NCBI GenBank assembly: GCA_012727685.1
Contig: JAAYGO010000177.1
Span: 1-22,793 of the forward strand
Direction of reading: 5' to 3'
Source: Bacillota bacterium
Lineage (GTDB): Bacteria; Bacillota; Dethiobacteria; DTU022
Length of the DNA stretch: 22,793 nucleotides
Shown: positions 14,863 to 22,793 of the stretch, piece by piece
How the letters are laid out: each line of letters starts with the position of its first letter
How positions within the stretch are numbered: the stretch's first letter is position 1
Translations under genes and position numbers: made by a program
Notes under the pieces: generated by a model
Told to the model about the DNA's origin: nothing
The model's input: only the letters and a program-made list of their open reading frames with translations
The model's database searches: none

Positions 14863-15888
14863 ATGATACGGGTAGCGGTAGATGCAATGGGCGGAGACTT
14901 CGCCCCTGATGAAATTGTCCGCGGCGCAGTGGAAGCCATCTCGGCCAGGGACGATCTTGAGCTCTATCTGGTCGGGCGGGAGGAGCGAATCAAGCAATCG
15001 CTGGCGGGGCTTGACTATCCAGCCGGCAGGGTTGCGATCGTCAACGCCCCGGAAGTAATTGAAGGCACGGATGACCCGGGCCTGGCGATCCGGCGCAAAA
15101 AAGATTCTTCCATGGTGCAGGCGCTGCAAATGGTGCGCCGCGGCGAGGCCGATGCGGCCGTCAGCGCCGGCAATACGGGGGCGCTGATGGGCGGCGGGTT
15201 GCTGTTCCTGGGGCGCCTGGGCCAAATCAGCAGGCCGGCGCTGCTGGTGGTGCTGCCCGGTTTCAGCGGGGCGCCGTTCGTGCTGCTCGATGCGGGGGCG
15301 AACATGGATGCCCGGCCGGAGCAGCTAGTGCAATATGCCCATATGGGCCGGATTTACGCCCAGCAGCTCCTCGGCATCGCCAGGCCGCGGACAGCCCTTT
15401 TAAATGTGGGGACCGAACCGCAGAAAGGCAATCAACAGGTTAAAAAAGCATATGCTTTATTTGCGGAACATGTGCCGCACTTTTGCGGCAATATCGAGGG
15501 GACCGGCCTCTTCTTTAACGCCGCAGACGTGGTCGTCTGCGACGGGTTTGTGGGCAATATCGTGCTCAAGCTTACAGAAGGGCTCTCGCGGGGCCTCCTG
15601 CAGTCCCTTAAGGAGGAATTTACCGCTTCGGCTCGCTACCGCGCCGGCGCCCTTCTTTTAAAACCGGCCCTTTACCGGCTGCGCGATAAATTTGACGACA
15701 CCGCGTACGGGGGAGCGCCCCTGGTCGGGGTCAACGGGCTTTGCATTAAATGTCACGGTTCGTCTAAGGCCAGGAGCATTGAACAGGCTTTGTTGAAACA
15801 GGTTTACCCCTTTGTGAAGAACCGGGTTTTGGCCTTGTTTGAAGAGGCCCTGCTCCATATGCCGTCTTCCAAGAAGGAAGCAGATTAA
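14863..15888 (+). CDS. plsX: Phosphate acyltransferase PlsX
   Basis: PlsX makes acyl-phosphate from acyl-ACP, the first step toward phospholipids in most Gram-positives; PlsY then uses it. The 341 residues are full length and carry the family marks VAVDAMGGDFAPDEIVRGA at the start, EVIEGTDDPGLAIRRKKDSSM, SAGNTGALMGGGL, LDAGANMD, and GFVGNIVLKLTEG. ATG 14863 is preceded by AAGGGAAGTGA. Normally fabH, fabD and fabG follow; here only a fabG fragment does. PlsX still needs acyl-ACP, and acpP is intact 170 bases downstream. Confidence 0.96.
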   Translation: MIRVAVDAMGGDFAPDEIVRGAVEAISARDDLELYLVGREERIKQSLAGLDYPAGRVAIVNAPEVIEGTDDPGLAIRRKKDSSMVQALQMVRRGEADAAVSAGNTGALMGGGLLFLGRLGQISRPALLVVLPGFSGAPFVLLDAGANMDARPEQLVQYAHMGRIYAQQLLGIARPRTALLNVGTEPQKGNQQVKKAYALFAEHVPHFCGNIEGTGLFFNAADVVVCDGFVGNIVLKLTEGLSRGLLQSLKEEFTASARYRAGALLLKPALYRLRDKFDDTAYGGAPLVGVNGLCIKCHGSSKARSIEQALLKQVYPFVKNRVLALFEEALLHMPSSKKEAD

Positions 15889-16001
15889 GTCGATGTCAGC
15901 ACGGCCAATGGCGGGAGGCCCGGGCCTGCGAGGCGCTGGTGGAGGGCGCTATTGACCAATTGAAGAAGATTGATATACTAATTAATAGCCTCAGCCACTA
16001 G
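15889..16001 (+). pseudogene. fabG: Remnant of fabG (3-oxoacyl-ACP reductase)
   Basis: Directly after the plsX stop the frame reads VDVS (15889-15900), like the A-D-V-S motif of FabG. One frame later, from 15930 to 15998, it reads EALVEGAIDQLKKIDILIN and then SLSH and a stop, where intact FabG has ...DILVNNAG. Motif order and spacing fit FabG residues about 60-90 with a frameshift. The N-terminal GxxxGIG and the catalytic Ser-Tyr-Lys are absent. It lies where fabG normally sits, before acpP. Confidence 0.75.
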
Positions 16002-16058
16002 AGCGATCAGTATAGATAGAAGAGCCTTCTTGCCCTATCTTGAAAGGAGGTGAACGAA

Positions 16059-16286
16059 GTGAACATTCAGGATAAAGTCAAGTCGATTGTGGCGGAACAG
16101 CTTGAAATCGATATTGACAGCTTAACCATGGAAACCACTTTCGAGGAGATTGACGCCGACTCGCTGGATATCGTCGAGTTGGTGATGGCCCTGGAGGAGG
16201 AATTCGAACTGGAAATATCCGACCAGGAAATTGAGAATATCAAAACCGTGGGCGATATAGTGAAGTATATCGAGCCCAGGATTTAA
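16059..16286 (+). CDS. acpP: Acyl carrier protein
   Basis: This small acidic carrier holds growing fatty acids on a phosphopantetheine arm and gives acyl groups to PlsX. From the GTG at 16059 it has 75 residues, with the attachment motif DADSLD (Ser35), then IVELVMALEEEFELEISD and the final helix VGDIVKYIE. The start at 16059 is preferred to the in-frame GTG at 16050, because AAAGGAGG (16043-16050) includes that first G and lies eight bases before the second GTG. It is intact between the remains of fabG and fabF, as expected if decay removed its partners but the carrier stayed essential. Confidence 0.96.
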   Translation: MNIQDKVKSIVAEQLEIDIDSLTMETTFEEIDADSLDIVELVMALEEEFELEISDQEIENIKTVGDIVKYIEPRI

Positions 16287-16315
16287 TTAAAAGCAGGGGT
16301 GACCATTCCATTAAT

Positions 16316-16529
16316 CCAATTTGGTCGAGCTGTGGCGCTAAAATGTGGCGGGATGCCGGGCGGGCCCTTGACGAAGCGGGTCGGTACGACGGTGCTGTGC
16401 TGGCCGGTCCGGGAATCGACGGTATTCAGAGCCTGGAGCAGCATCTGTAGCTATTATGGTAAGAAAGGGCCCCGGCGGATCAGCCCTTTTTTTATTCCGG
16501 TATTGATCGCCAACGGGGCTTCGGGCTAA
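16316..16529 (+). pseudogene. fabF: Remnant of fabF (3-oxoacyl-ACP synthase II)
   Basis: Two frames together give an early part of FabF. From 16346 the frame reads WRDAGRALDEAGRYDGAVLAG, then PGIDGIQSLEQ, to a stop at 16448-16450, like FabF ...AREALEDAG...GVIIGSGIGGLETLEEQ. Another frame from 16461 reads KKGPRRISPFFIPVLIAN and GASG to a stop at 16527-16529, matching the family block GPRRVSPFFVPMMI. At least one frameshift and two extra stops separate them (about residues 60-130 of roughly 410). Active-site Cys-His-His are missing. The order acpP-fabF-rnc is the usual one. The further 130 bases to rnc show nothing I can name. Confidence 0.88.
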
Positions 16530-16661
16530 AGCCGATCCTGCCTGCTGCTCCCGATCCGGAAGGGAGGGGAGCCCGGCCGGGCATGCGCAACGCGCTGCAG
16601 CACCAGACCATCCTGGTGACCGGAGGGCCTATTTCATCGAGCCGAAAAAAGGGGTAGGGGT

Positions 16662-17402
16662 ATGAGCTGGCCGGAACTGGTGGAGCAGTTCATAAAAACA
16701 GTGCAGTGGGAAATCAAAGATCGCAGCCTCTATGAGCAGGCCTTGACGCATTCTTCCTATGCGCACGAGAAGGGAAATCGCCACCGGCATAACGAGAGGT
16801 TGGAATTTTTAGGGGACGCCGTCCTTGAACTGATTATCAGCGATTATCTTTATTTTACATACTCTCAGTTGCCGGAAGGGAAGCTGACGCGCCTGCGCGC
16901 GGAGCTGGTATGCGAGGCTTCCCTGGCGAGGCTGGCTTATATCATTGGCCTGGGCCGTTTTTTACGCCTGGGAAAAGGCGAAGCAGCATGGGGCGGTAGC
17001 AGCCGCCCTTCTTTGCTTGCCGATGCCCTGGAGGCCCTCATCGGAGCCCTCTACCTTGACCTTGGCTTTGAGCAATGCCGGGAATATGTGCTCAAGCTTT
17101 ACCGGCCGGTGCTGCAGGACTTGCAGCAGGGGGTGCTGCAGCAAGACTATAAGACGATCCTCCAGGAACTGATACAGGCACGATATGCTGTCACCCCCGA
17201 ATACAGGATTGTCCTGGAAAGCGGTCCCGATCATGACAAGACCTTTGAGGCAGTAGTGTTGATCAAGCAAAAGGCAGCCGGACGGGGCCGGGGGCGCAGT
17301 AAAAAAGAGGCTGAGCAGGCGGCGGCCAAAGAGGCCTGGAACGCACTGCTCGCCGCAGATGATGCGAAAAGTGCCGAAACGGGAGCGGACAAATGTATTT
17401 AA
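16662..17402 (+). CDS. rnc: Ribonuclease III
   Basis: RNase III cuts double-stranded RNA, including rRNA precursors. The 246 residues have the nuclease domain with signature NERLEFLGDAVLE (E45, E48, D52) and the second acidic pair D121 and E124 in LLADALEALIGALYLD, then a dsRNA-binding domain from about 162 (DYKTILQELIQAR... GRGRSKKEAEQAAAKEAW). All catalytic residues are present. It overlaps smc by 10 bases, so the two are translationally coupled, a widespread order (acpP-fabF-rnc-smc-ftsY). Confidence 0.96.
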   Translation: MSWPELVEQFIKTVQWEIKDRSLYEQALTHSSYAHEKGNRHRHNERLEFLGDAVLELIISDYLYFTYSQLPEGKLTRLRAELVCEASLARLAYIIGLGRFLRLGKGEAAWGGSSRPSLLADALEALIGALYLDLGFEQCREYVLKLYRPVLQDLQQGVLQQDYKTILQELIQARYAVTPEYRIVLESGPDHDKTFEAVVLIKQKAAGRGRGRSKKEAEQAAAKEAWNALLAADDAKSAETGADKCI

Positions 17403-20400
17403 AAAGAATGGAGCTATTCGGCTTTAAGTCCTTTGCCGAAAAGACGGAACTGCACTTTACCCCGGGCATAGTGGCGATCATCGGTCCGAACGGGTGCGGC
17501 AAGAGCAACCTGGTTGATGCCGTGCGCTGGGCCCTGGGCGAGCAAAGTGTCAAGCTTTTGCGCGGCAACCGCATGGAAGAGGTGATCTTCTCCGGTAGCG
17601 CCAGCCGCAAGGCCCTGAACTTCGCCGAGGTTTCCCTCACTTTCACCGGAGCCGCTTCTTTCTTAAACCTCGATTATGACGAAGTCACGATAACGAGGCG
17701 CCTTTTCCGCTCCGGGGAAAGCGAATACCTGATCAATAAATCGGCCTGCAGACTAAAGGATATTACCGAGCTGTTTCTCGATACCGGTATCGGCAAAGAC
17801 ATCTATTCGGTGATCGGGCAGGGGCGGGTCGAAGAGATCATCAATAGCAAGCCGGAAGATCGCCGGGAGATTTTTGAAGAAGCCGCCGGCATCTTGAAAT
17901 ACAAGTTGCGCAAAAAAGAGGCCCAGCGGAGGCTGGAGGAGACCAGGGAAAACCTGGTCCGGGTCCAGGATTTAATCATCGAACTCGAAACCCAGGTCGA
18001 GCCAATGCAGGAGCAGGCTGCCGTAGCCCGCCGCTACCGGGCTTTGAAAGAGCAAAAGGAACACCTGGAAAGGCAGCTGATGACCCACCGGATTAACCGT
18101 TCCCGGGAGCAGTTGTCCCTTACGGAGCGGCAGTTGCAAAAGGTTAACGACGCCCTGGCCGCCGCGGCCGCCGAGGGGGCGGCACGGGAGGCCAGCCTGC
18201 AGGAGATCAAAGGGCGGGAAGCGGAAGAGCTGCAACTGCAGGCCGAGCTGGAGCGGCAGTTGAACCGGCTTTCCCGGGAAATCGAGCAGCAGGAAGGGGA
18301 GTTGCGCCTGCTGCAGGAACGGAAAACAGACCTGCAGGAGCAGCTTGGACAAATTGGGAGCCGGCGGGAGCAGCTCGATGCCGAAACCGCCCGGGCCCGC
18401 AGCCAGCTTGCATCGCTGGAGGATGAGCTGGCCAAGAAGCGGGAAGCGGTGCAAGAGGAAAGGGCGCAGCGCGACCGGCTGCAGGAAGAGCTAGCCGCTT
18501 TTGAAAAAAGCGCCCTTTTCAGTGAAGTGGAGGCCCAGCAAAGCAAGCTCTACCAGACCCGGACCCGTTACGAGGCGGCGGTAGCCGCCGTAGCTGAGCT
18601 CAACCAGCAGCTTGAGCGCTTGCAGCGGCGCAAGGCTGATCTGGAAGAAAGCGATGCAGCACTGAAGGGGCAGATCGCCCGGCTTCGGCCGCGCCGGCAG
18701 GAACTGGAGACCCGGCTGCAAGCGTGCGCAGCCGAAGCTGCGGAGGCGGGGAAAAAACTGGCCCAGGCCGAAGCGGAGCAAAAAGCGCTGCAGGCTAAAG
18801 GGGCCCGTTGCCAGCAGGAACTGCAGCAGGGGCGTGAAGAGCTGCGCGGGGTCAACAGCCGCCTGCAACTGTTGCAGGAGCAGGAGGCGGGGATGAGCGG
18901 CTACTACCGGGGGGTGCGGGAAGTTTTGCAGGCCCGCCCGGCAATCCCCGGGATCATCGGACCCGTGGTCGATTTGATTGCCGTCGAAGACCGTTACCTG
19001 CGCGCCATCGAGACCGCGCTGGGCGGGGGGCTGCAGTTCATCGTCACCAACAATGAGGACGCCGCCAAGGAGGCCATCCGCTTCCTGAAAGAAGGAGGGC
19101 GCGGCTGGGCTACCTTTTTGCCCCTGGATACGCTCCGCCCGCCCCGTTCATCGCTGGAGGGCTACCCGGGCTGGCGCGAGCTGGAAGGGGTCATCGGCAA
19201 GGCCACGGAGCTGGTGGAGATTGACCCGGCCTATGCCAAGGCCGTCCAATACCTCCTTGATGGGATCGCCATCTGCCGCGACCTGGAGGCGGCATCCCGG
19301 CTAGCCCGTTTTGTCAAACACAGTTGCCGCGTGATCACGCTGGAGGGCGATGTGATCAACCCCGGCGGGGCGCTCCGGGGCGGCAGTGTGCCGCGGCGCA
19401 ACGCGGCACAACCGCTGGGCCGCCGCAAGGAGATCGAAGCCCTGGAACGGGAGCAGCGGGATTTACAACAAAAAATAGCCGCCCAGGAGGAAACGATCAA
19501 GCAAACAAACCAGGCGCTCGCCCGGAGCAGCACGGAAATAGAGCGGGCGCGGGGCGCTGCGACAGCGGCGGCGGAAGAGCTGCACAAAGCGCGCCGGGCC
19601 CTGGAAGAGCTGCAGCAGGAAGAAAAATTTTTGGCGGAACAGTGCCGTAAAAGCTGCGCCGATCTGGCCGGCATTGAAGAGGAAAGAGAGGAGCTGAAGC
19701 AGCGCCTCGCCAAAAACGAGCAGGACCGCGATAATCATTTACAGGAAAGTGCCGTTCTCGAGCAGGAACTGGCTGGCAAGAAGGAGCTCTATCAGCGCAG
19801 CATGGAGCGCAAAAAGGAGCTTGATGCGGCCCTTACCGAAGCCCTGGTTCAGTTGAACACCGCCCTGGAGCAGGAGAGATCCCTGGCCGCATCCATAAAC
19901 AGGCTGCAGGAGGAGCTGGCCCGGCTCCAGCGGGAACGCTCCGCCCTGGAAGCGCAGGAGGAAAAAATTAAAAAATCCCTGGCTGCAAATGCAGAGGCGC
20001 AGAAAGGCATTTCTGCAGCCCTGGATCAGCTGCACCAGCAGAGCGCCTGGCAACTGCAAGAGCTGGGAGCACAGAGAAAGAGCGCCGACGCGGCCCGCGC
20101 CGCCATCATGGAGCTTGAAGCCGAGGAGCAGCGCTGGCGAAGCCGTGTTAACCGCCTGGAGAAGCGGGAACGGCAGCTCGCCCTGGACCAGGCCCACCTG
20201 CAGGCCGATTTGAATTATCAGCAACTGCGCTACCAGGAGCTGTTCCGCACCGCGGAGCTGCTCGAGCTGGATCCCTCCTTTGAGAATGAAGCTTGCGCGC
20301 AGCAGATCGAGTCGCTGAATGAAGACCTGGAGGCCATGGGCGAAGTTAACCTGGGGGCGGTGGAAGAGCTGGCCCGCCTGCAGGAGCGGATCGATTTTTT

Positions 20401-20953
20401 AAAAAGCCAGCAGGATGACCTGCGCAAAGGTGAACAGTCGCTGCGCAAGGTGCTCGCGGAGATCGATCAGCGCATGGAGCACTATTTCATCACCACCTTT
20501 GAAGTGATCCATAAAAATATGCAGCAGGTTTTCACCGATCTTTTCCAGGGAGGCCAGGTGCTTCTCAAGCTGACCGATCCCGACAATGTCCTGGAATCGG
20601 GTATTGAGATCAGCGCCCAGCCACCCGGTAAAAAGCTGCAAAATATCTCCCTCCTCTCGACCGGGGAGAAGGTGCTCACTGCCCTGTCGCTGCTTTTCGC
20701 CATTCTCAAGCATAAACCGGCGCCTTTTTATCTGCTGGACGAGATCGAATCGGCCCTTGACGACGTCAACCTGACCCGGTTTGTCAAGTATTTAAAGCAG
20801 GCCGCTGCCGGCGCCCAGTTCATTTTAATCACGCACCGCAAGCGGACCATGGAAGAGGCCGATGTGCTCTACGGCGTTACCATGCCCGAGTCCGGGGTGT
20901 CGAAAGTGGTTTCCCTAAAGCTCGATCAGGTTAAGGATGAGAGGGCTAGCTGA
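17393..20953 (+). CDS. smc: Chromosome segregation ATPase SMC
   Basis: SMC is the long coiled-coil ATPase of the bacterial condensin complex with ScpA and ScpB. It has 1186 residues, the normal length. Walker A GPNGCGKS is at 31-38; coiled coils about 165-500 and 665-1000; the hinge about 505-660 (PGIIGPVVDLI..., TFLPLDTLRPP, RGGSVPRR); and the C-terminal head has the ABC signature and Walker B LLDEIESALDD (D1116, E1117). The signature reads LSTGEK at 1088-1093 where SMC normally has LSGGEK. ATG 17393 overlaps the end of rnc. Downstream comes a 340-base gap before ftsY. Confidence 0.97.
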   Translation: MYLKRMELFGFKSFAEKTELHFTPGIVAIIGPNGCGKSNLVDAVRWALGEQSVKLLRGNRMEEVIFSGSASRKALNFAEVSLTFTGAASFLNLDYDEVTITRRLFRSGESEYLINKSACRLKDITELFLDTGIGKDIYSVIGQGRVEEIINSKPEDRREIFEEAAGILKYKLRKKEAQRRLEETRENLVRVQDLIIELETQVEPMQEQAAVARRYRALKEQKEHLERQLMTHRINRSREQLSLTERQLQKVNDALAAAAAEGAAREASLQEIKGREAEELQLQAELERQLNRLSREIEQQEGELRLLQERKTDLQEQLGQIGSRREQLDAETARARSQLASLEDELAKKREAVQEERAQRDRLQEELAAFEKSALFSEVEAQQSKLYQTRTRYEAAVAAVAELNQQLERLQRRKADLEESDAALKGQIARLRPRRQELETRLQACAAEAAEAGKKLAQAEAEQKALQAKGARCQQELQQGREELRGVNSRLQLLQEQEAGMSGYYRGVREVLQARPAIPGIIGPVVDLIAVEDRYLRAIETALGGGLQFIVTNNEDAAKEAIRFLKEGGRGWATFLPLDTLRPPRSSLEGYPGWRELEGVIGKATELVEIDPAYAKAVQYLLDGIAICRDLEAASRLARFVKHSCRVITLEGDVINPGGALRGGSVPRRNAAQPLGRRKEIEALEREQRDLQQKIAAQEETIKQTNQALARSSTEIERARGAATAAAEELHKARRALEELQQEEKFLAEQCRKSCADLAGIEEEREELKQRLAKNEQDRDNHLQESAVLEQELAGKKELYQRSMERKKELDAALTEALVQLNTALEQERSLAASINRLQEELARLQRERSALEAQEEKIKKSLAANAEAQKGISAALDQLHQQSAWQLQELGAQRKSADAARAAIMELEAEEQRWRSRVNRLEKRERQLALDQAHLQADLNYQQLRYQELFRTAELLELDPSFENEACAQQIESLNEDLEAMGEVNLGAVEELARLQERIDFLKSQQDDLRKGEQSLRKVLAEIDQRMEHYFITTFEVIHKNMQQVFTDLFQGGQVLLKLTDPDNVLESGIEISAQPPGKKLQNISLLSTGEKVLTALSLLFAILKHKPAPFYLLDEIESALDDVNLTRFVKYLKQAAAGAQFILITHRKRTMEEADVLYGVTMPESGVSKVVSLKLDQVKDERAS

Positions 20954-21037
20954 TTATTTTCACCGTTCTCACCGGGACGGTTCCAGTGACAACTTTGTTC
21001 TGCTGGCACCCCGCTTGGGTAGAGCTGGACGTCTAAC

Positions 21038-21076
21038 CTGAAAATGCGGGAGCCGTATTCAGCCCCCCTCACCCTG
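21038..21076 (-). repeat. Dispersed 39-bp intergenic repeat, copy 3, reverse orientation
   Basis: The reverse complement begins CAGGGTGAGGGGGGCTG and ends GCATTTTCAG, matching 128-166 (about 33 of 39) and 5564-5602. Folding as RNA is better on the minus strand, where two G-U pairs replace A-C mismatches, although both flanking genes read on the plus strand. A palindrome CCCTCTCC...GGAGAGGG follows immediately. Confidence 0.75.
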
Positions 21077-21163
21077 CCCTCTCCCCCCAGAGGGTGGAGA
21101 GGGGATTATCAACGGCACCAACTTGGAGGACGCAGCCCCGAGCTTGTACAGCTTGCACTGGAG

Positions 21164-21196
21164 AGGGAATAATGTGTGGTGACATTTTCATTCCCT
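21164..21196. repeat. Nested hairpin upstream of ftsY
   Basis: AGGGAAT (21164-21170) pairs with ATTCCCT (21190-21196), and inside it AATGT (21171-21175) pairs with ACATT (21182-21186) with a 3-base bulge and a 6-base loop. There is no T run. The role is unknown. Confidence 0.5.
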
Positions 21197-21293
21197 TCAT
21201 TCCCGGACGGGGCCCTTGACTGCCAGGGCACGAACCTATTTTGGAAGTTGACAGAGCCGGAGCAATCATCTGTTGTAAACGGAGGAATCGGTT

Positions 21294-22199
21294 TTGAGTT
21301 TACTGGAACGCTTTAAAAAGGGACTGGCGCGCAGCCGGGAAGGGTTCAGCCGCCGCCTCGATCATCTTTTCCACCGCGGCGAGATTGACGAAGAATTCTA
21401 CCTGGAACTGGAAGAAGTGCTGATCGCCGGCGATGTGGGCGTGGAGACCGGCCTCAAACTGGTGGATCAACTTAAAGAAGAGGTGGGCCGCGCCCGGCTC
21501 AAGGAACGCGCCGCAGCCCGTGAGCTGCTGGTGCAGCTGATCGCCGCCAGGCTCAGCGCACCGGAAGCGGCGCCGCTGCCGGAGGAGCGGCCGCGGGTTA
21601 TTTTGCTGGTCGGGGTAAACGGCTCGGGCAAAACCACTACCGCCGCCAAGCTGGCGCACCGCTACCGGCAGGAGGGAGAGAAGGTCATGCTCGTGGCCGG
21701 AGACACTTTCCGCGCCGCGGCAATCGAACAGCTCGAAATCTGGGCCAGCCGCGCCGGGGTAGATCTGGTCAAGCAACAGGCCGGATCCGATCCTTCAGCC
21801 GTGTTTTTCGACGCGCTTCATGCGGCGCTGGCGCGCAAGACCGACGTGGTGATCGGCGATACTGCCGGCAGGCTGCACACCAAGGTCAATCTCATGGAAG
21901 AGCTGAAGAAGATTCACCGCGTCATCGGGCGGATCGTACCCGGGGCTCCGCACCAGGTCTTGCTTGTGCTCGACGCCACTACAGGCCATAATGGCCTCGC
22001 CCAGGCGGCCCGCTTTCACGAAGCGGTGACCGTGGACGGGGTAGTCCTGACCAAGCTGGACGGCACCGCCCGCGGCGGCATCGTGGTCGCGGTCCGCGAG
22101 GCCCTGGATCTGCCGGTGCGCTATGTGGGCATCGGCGAAAAAATGGAAGATCTCGAACCGTTCCAGCCCGAAGAATTTACCCGCGCCCTGCTGGAGTAG
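21294..22199 (+). CDS. ftsY: Signal recognition particle receptor FtsY
   Basis: FtsY is the SRP GTPase receptor that delivers ribosome-nascent chains to the membrane with Ffh. The 301 residues contain only a short basic N-terminus and the NG domain, without the long acidic A domain of E. coli. GTPase motifs: GVNGSGKTTTAAKL (107-120), DTFRAAAIEQL (138-148), DTAGRLHTK (189-197), TKLDGTARGG (253-262) and the closing GIGEKMEDLEPF. The usual ATTGQN reads ATTGHN. The TTG start at 21294 has GGAGG (21281-21285) eight bases upstream. The frame starts MSLLERFKKGLARSR, a typical membrane-binding amphipathic start. Ffh commonly follows, but not in this window. Confidence 0.96.
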   Translation: MSLLERFKKGLARSREGFSRRLDHLFHRGEIDEEFYLELEEVLIAGDVGVETGLKLVDQLKEEVGRARLKERAAARELLVQLIAARLSAPEAAPLPEERPRVILLVGVNGSGKTTTAAKLAHRYRQEGEKVMLVAGDTFRAAAIEQLEIWASRAGVDLVKQQAGSDPSAVFFDALHAALARKTDVVIGDTAGRLHTKVNLMEELKKIHRVIGRIVPGAPHQVLLVLDATTGHNGLAQAARFHEAVTVDGVVLTKLDGTARGGIVVAVREALDLPVRYVGIGEKMEDLEPFQPEEFTRALLE

Positions 22200-22793
22200 T
22201 CGCCGGAGTGACTATTGAAACGGCCACAGCGATTCAAAAGCCCCTCAAGATCAATCATAAAATCCACGCTAATTTGGCCCAGGTGCCCAATTCCCGCTCC
22301 AGGAACGCCGCGGTCTGCAGGCAGACCCGGGTCATTTTCTCCAGCAGCTGCACCGACAGCTCGTTTTTGCTCCAGGACGATCGCCTCCAAACTCCTGGGC
22401 TCCAGAGAAATTGCTGGTATACGAACAGGGATCACTGACCTTGCTGAACCCGGTGGAAGAGGTCCAGTAATCGGCACAGCTCTTCTGCACATAAATCCGG
22501 ATATTGTAGCCATGACGAGCGATCCGGTCTGTGACAATGTAGTCTTGTTGAACGCTTTTGTGTTACGCCAAGCAAAGCCGAAGAAGTACCACTTTTTAAG
22601 AAAGCTTCCAGATGCTTGGCTGCGAATTTCTCCAGCTTTTGGGATTGGGGGCTATCGCAGGCATAAGGAGCCATTTGCGTTCTTTAACAACGCCTGATAT
22701 ATAAGGTTTTTAATGAGTGGGAAAAAATATTTTACCCCAGGAAGAGGTTTAAAAATAGGGATTTTGGCATGGTGTGCGGTAAGATAATCGAGA
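22200..22793. other. No supported gene downstream of ftsY; possible degraded DNA
   Basis: Frames on both strands are short and broken. The plus frame 22215-22697 is open for 160 codons but has arginine-, proline- and serine-rich composition and no recognisable domain or ribosome binding site. On the minus strand, 22547-22488 reads QDYIVTDRIARHGYNIRIYV, which looks protein-like (faintly like the C-terminus of a proline dehydrogenase), but the frame does not extend as a gene. The ftsY terminator is not obvious. From about 22690 the DNA becomes AT-rich, perhaps a promoter for a gene beyond the edge. Confidence 0.5.

Larger units (their letters stand above)
20954..21293. other. Smc-ftsY intergenic region, rich in palindromes, no gene
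   Basis: The region holds no convincing reading frame. It contains dispersed repeat copy 3 in reverse, an adjoining CCCTCTCC/GGAGAGGG inverted repeat (about 21077-21104) and a nested hairpin at 21164-21196. TTGACA at 21248-21253 precedes ftsY but lacks a good -10. In relatives smc and ftsY are usually close together, so this space may hold inserted repeat DNA (inference). Confidence 0.6.

Noticed and set aside
16530..16661. Possible further gene remnant (frame reading MRNALQHQTILVTGG) before rnc
   Set aside because: It is reminiscent of a nucleotide-binding start but too short and isolated to name.
17972..20709. Many minus-strand open frames in smc
   Set aside because: They are shadows of the Glu/Lys/Gln-rich coiled coil (Leu/Phe/Ser-rich on the reverse); none has motifs.
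22215..22697. 160-codon plus-strand frame after ftsY
   Set aside because: No ribosome binding site, odd composition and no recognisable domain; kept only as an unassigned region.

Overview
The window is about 22.8 kb of fairly GC-rich, gene-dense bacterial chromosome. It looks like a spore-forming, probably anaerobic Firmicute (low-level clostridial / Peptococcaceae-Syntrophomonadaceae-like). The reasons are the gene order (zapA-cvpA-polX-mutS2; yceD-rpmF-plsX-acpP-rnc-smc-ftsY), good AGGAGG-type ribosome binding sites, a CotF-type spore coat gene, and an ADP-forming acyl-CoA synthetase. The lineage is inference; no rRNA or tRNA gene is present to confirm it.

Layout. 1-234: structured leader or intergenic DNA with a repeat. 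235-2896: zapA (cell division), cvpA (membrane protein) and polX (PolX/PHP DNA repair protein). 2888-2998: a large inverted repeat, followed by a terminator. 3179-5551: mutS2. Convergent to it, 8737-5678 on the minus strand: a class A penicillin-binding protein with FN3 and InlB-type repeat domains at its C-terminus. 9064-10185: a FemAB-type aminoacyltransferase, divergent from the PBP and plausibly also in wall synthesis. 10495-12678: a fused ADP-forming acyl-CoA synthetase. 12891-13383: two small ferritin-like/CotF-like proteins, probably spore-related. 13544-13957: a membrane-anchored NusG-domain-II protein. 14033-17402: yceD, rpmF, plsX, acpP and rnc, starting from a near-perfect sigma-A promoter. 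17393-22199: smc and ftsY. 22200-22793: no convincing gene.

Three points stand out. (1) The fatty-acid synthesis cluster expected between plsX and rnc has decayed: plsX, acpP and rnc are intact, but only a frameshifted piece of fabG lies before acpP and a frameshifted piece of fabF after it, and fabH and fabD are gone. (2) PolX has lost all three catalytic aspartates of its polymerase domain while every metal ligand of the PHP nuclease domain is kept, so it is probably a nuclease only. (3) Intergenic spaces carry at least three families of palindromic repeats. One is a roughly 39-bp element in three copies (128-166, 5564-5602, and 21038-21076 in reverse) that can fold as a terminator-like hairpin.

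I found no CRISPR array, complete transposase gene, phage module or obvious new multi-gene defence system. The novelty here lies in gene decay, active-site loss and repeat elements.
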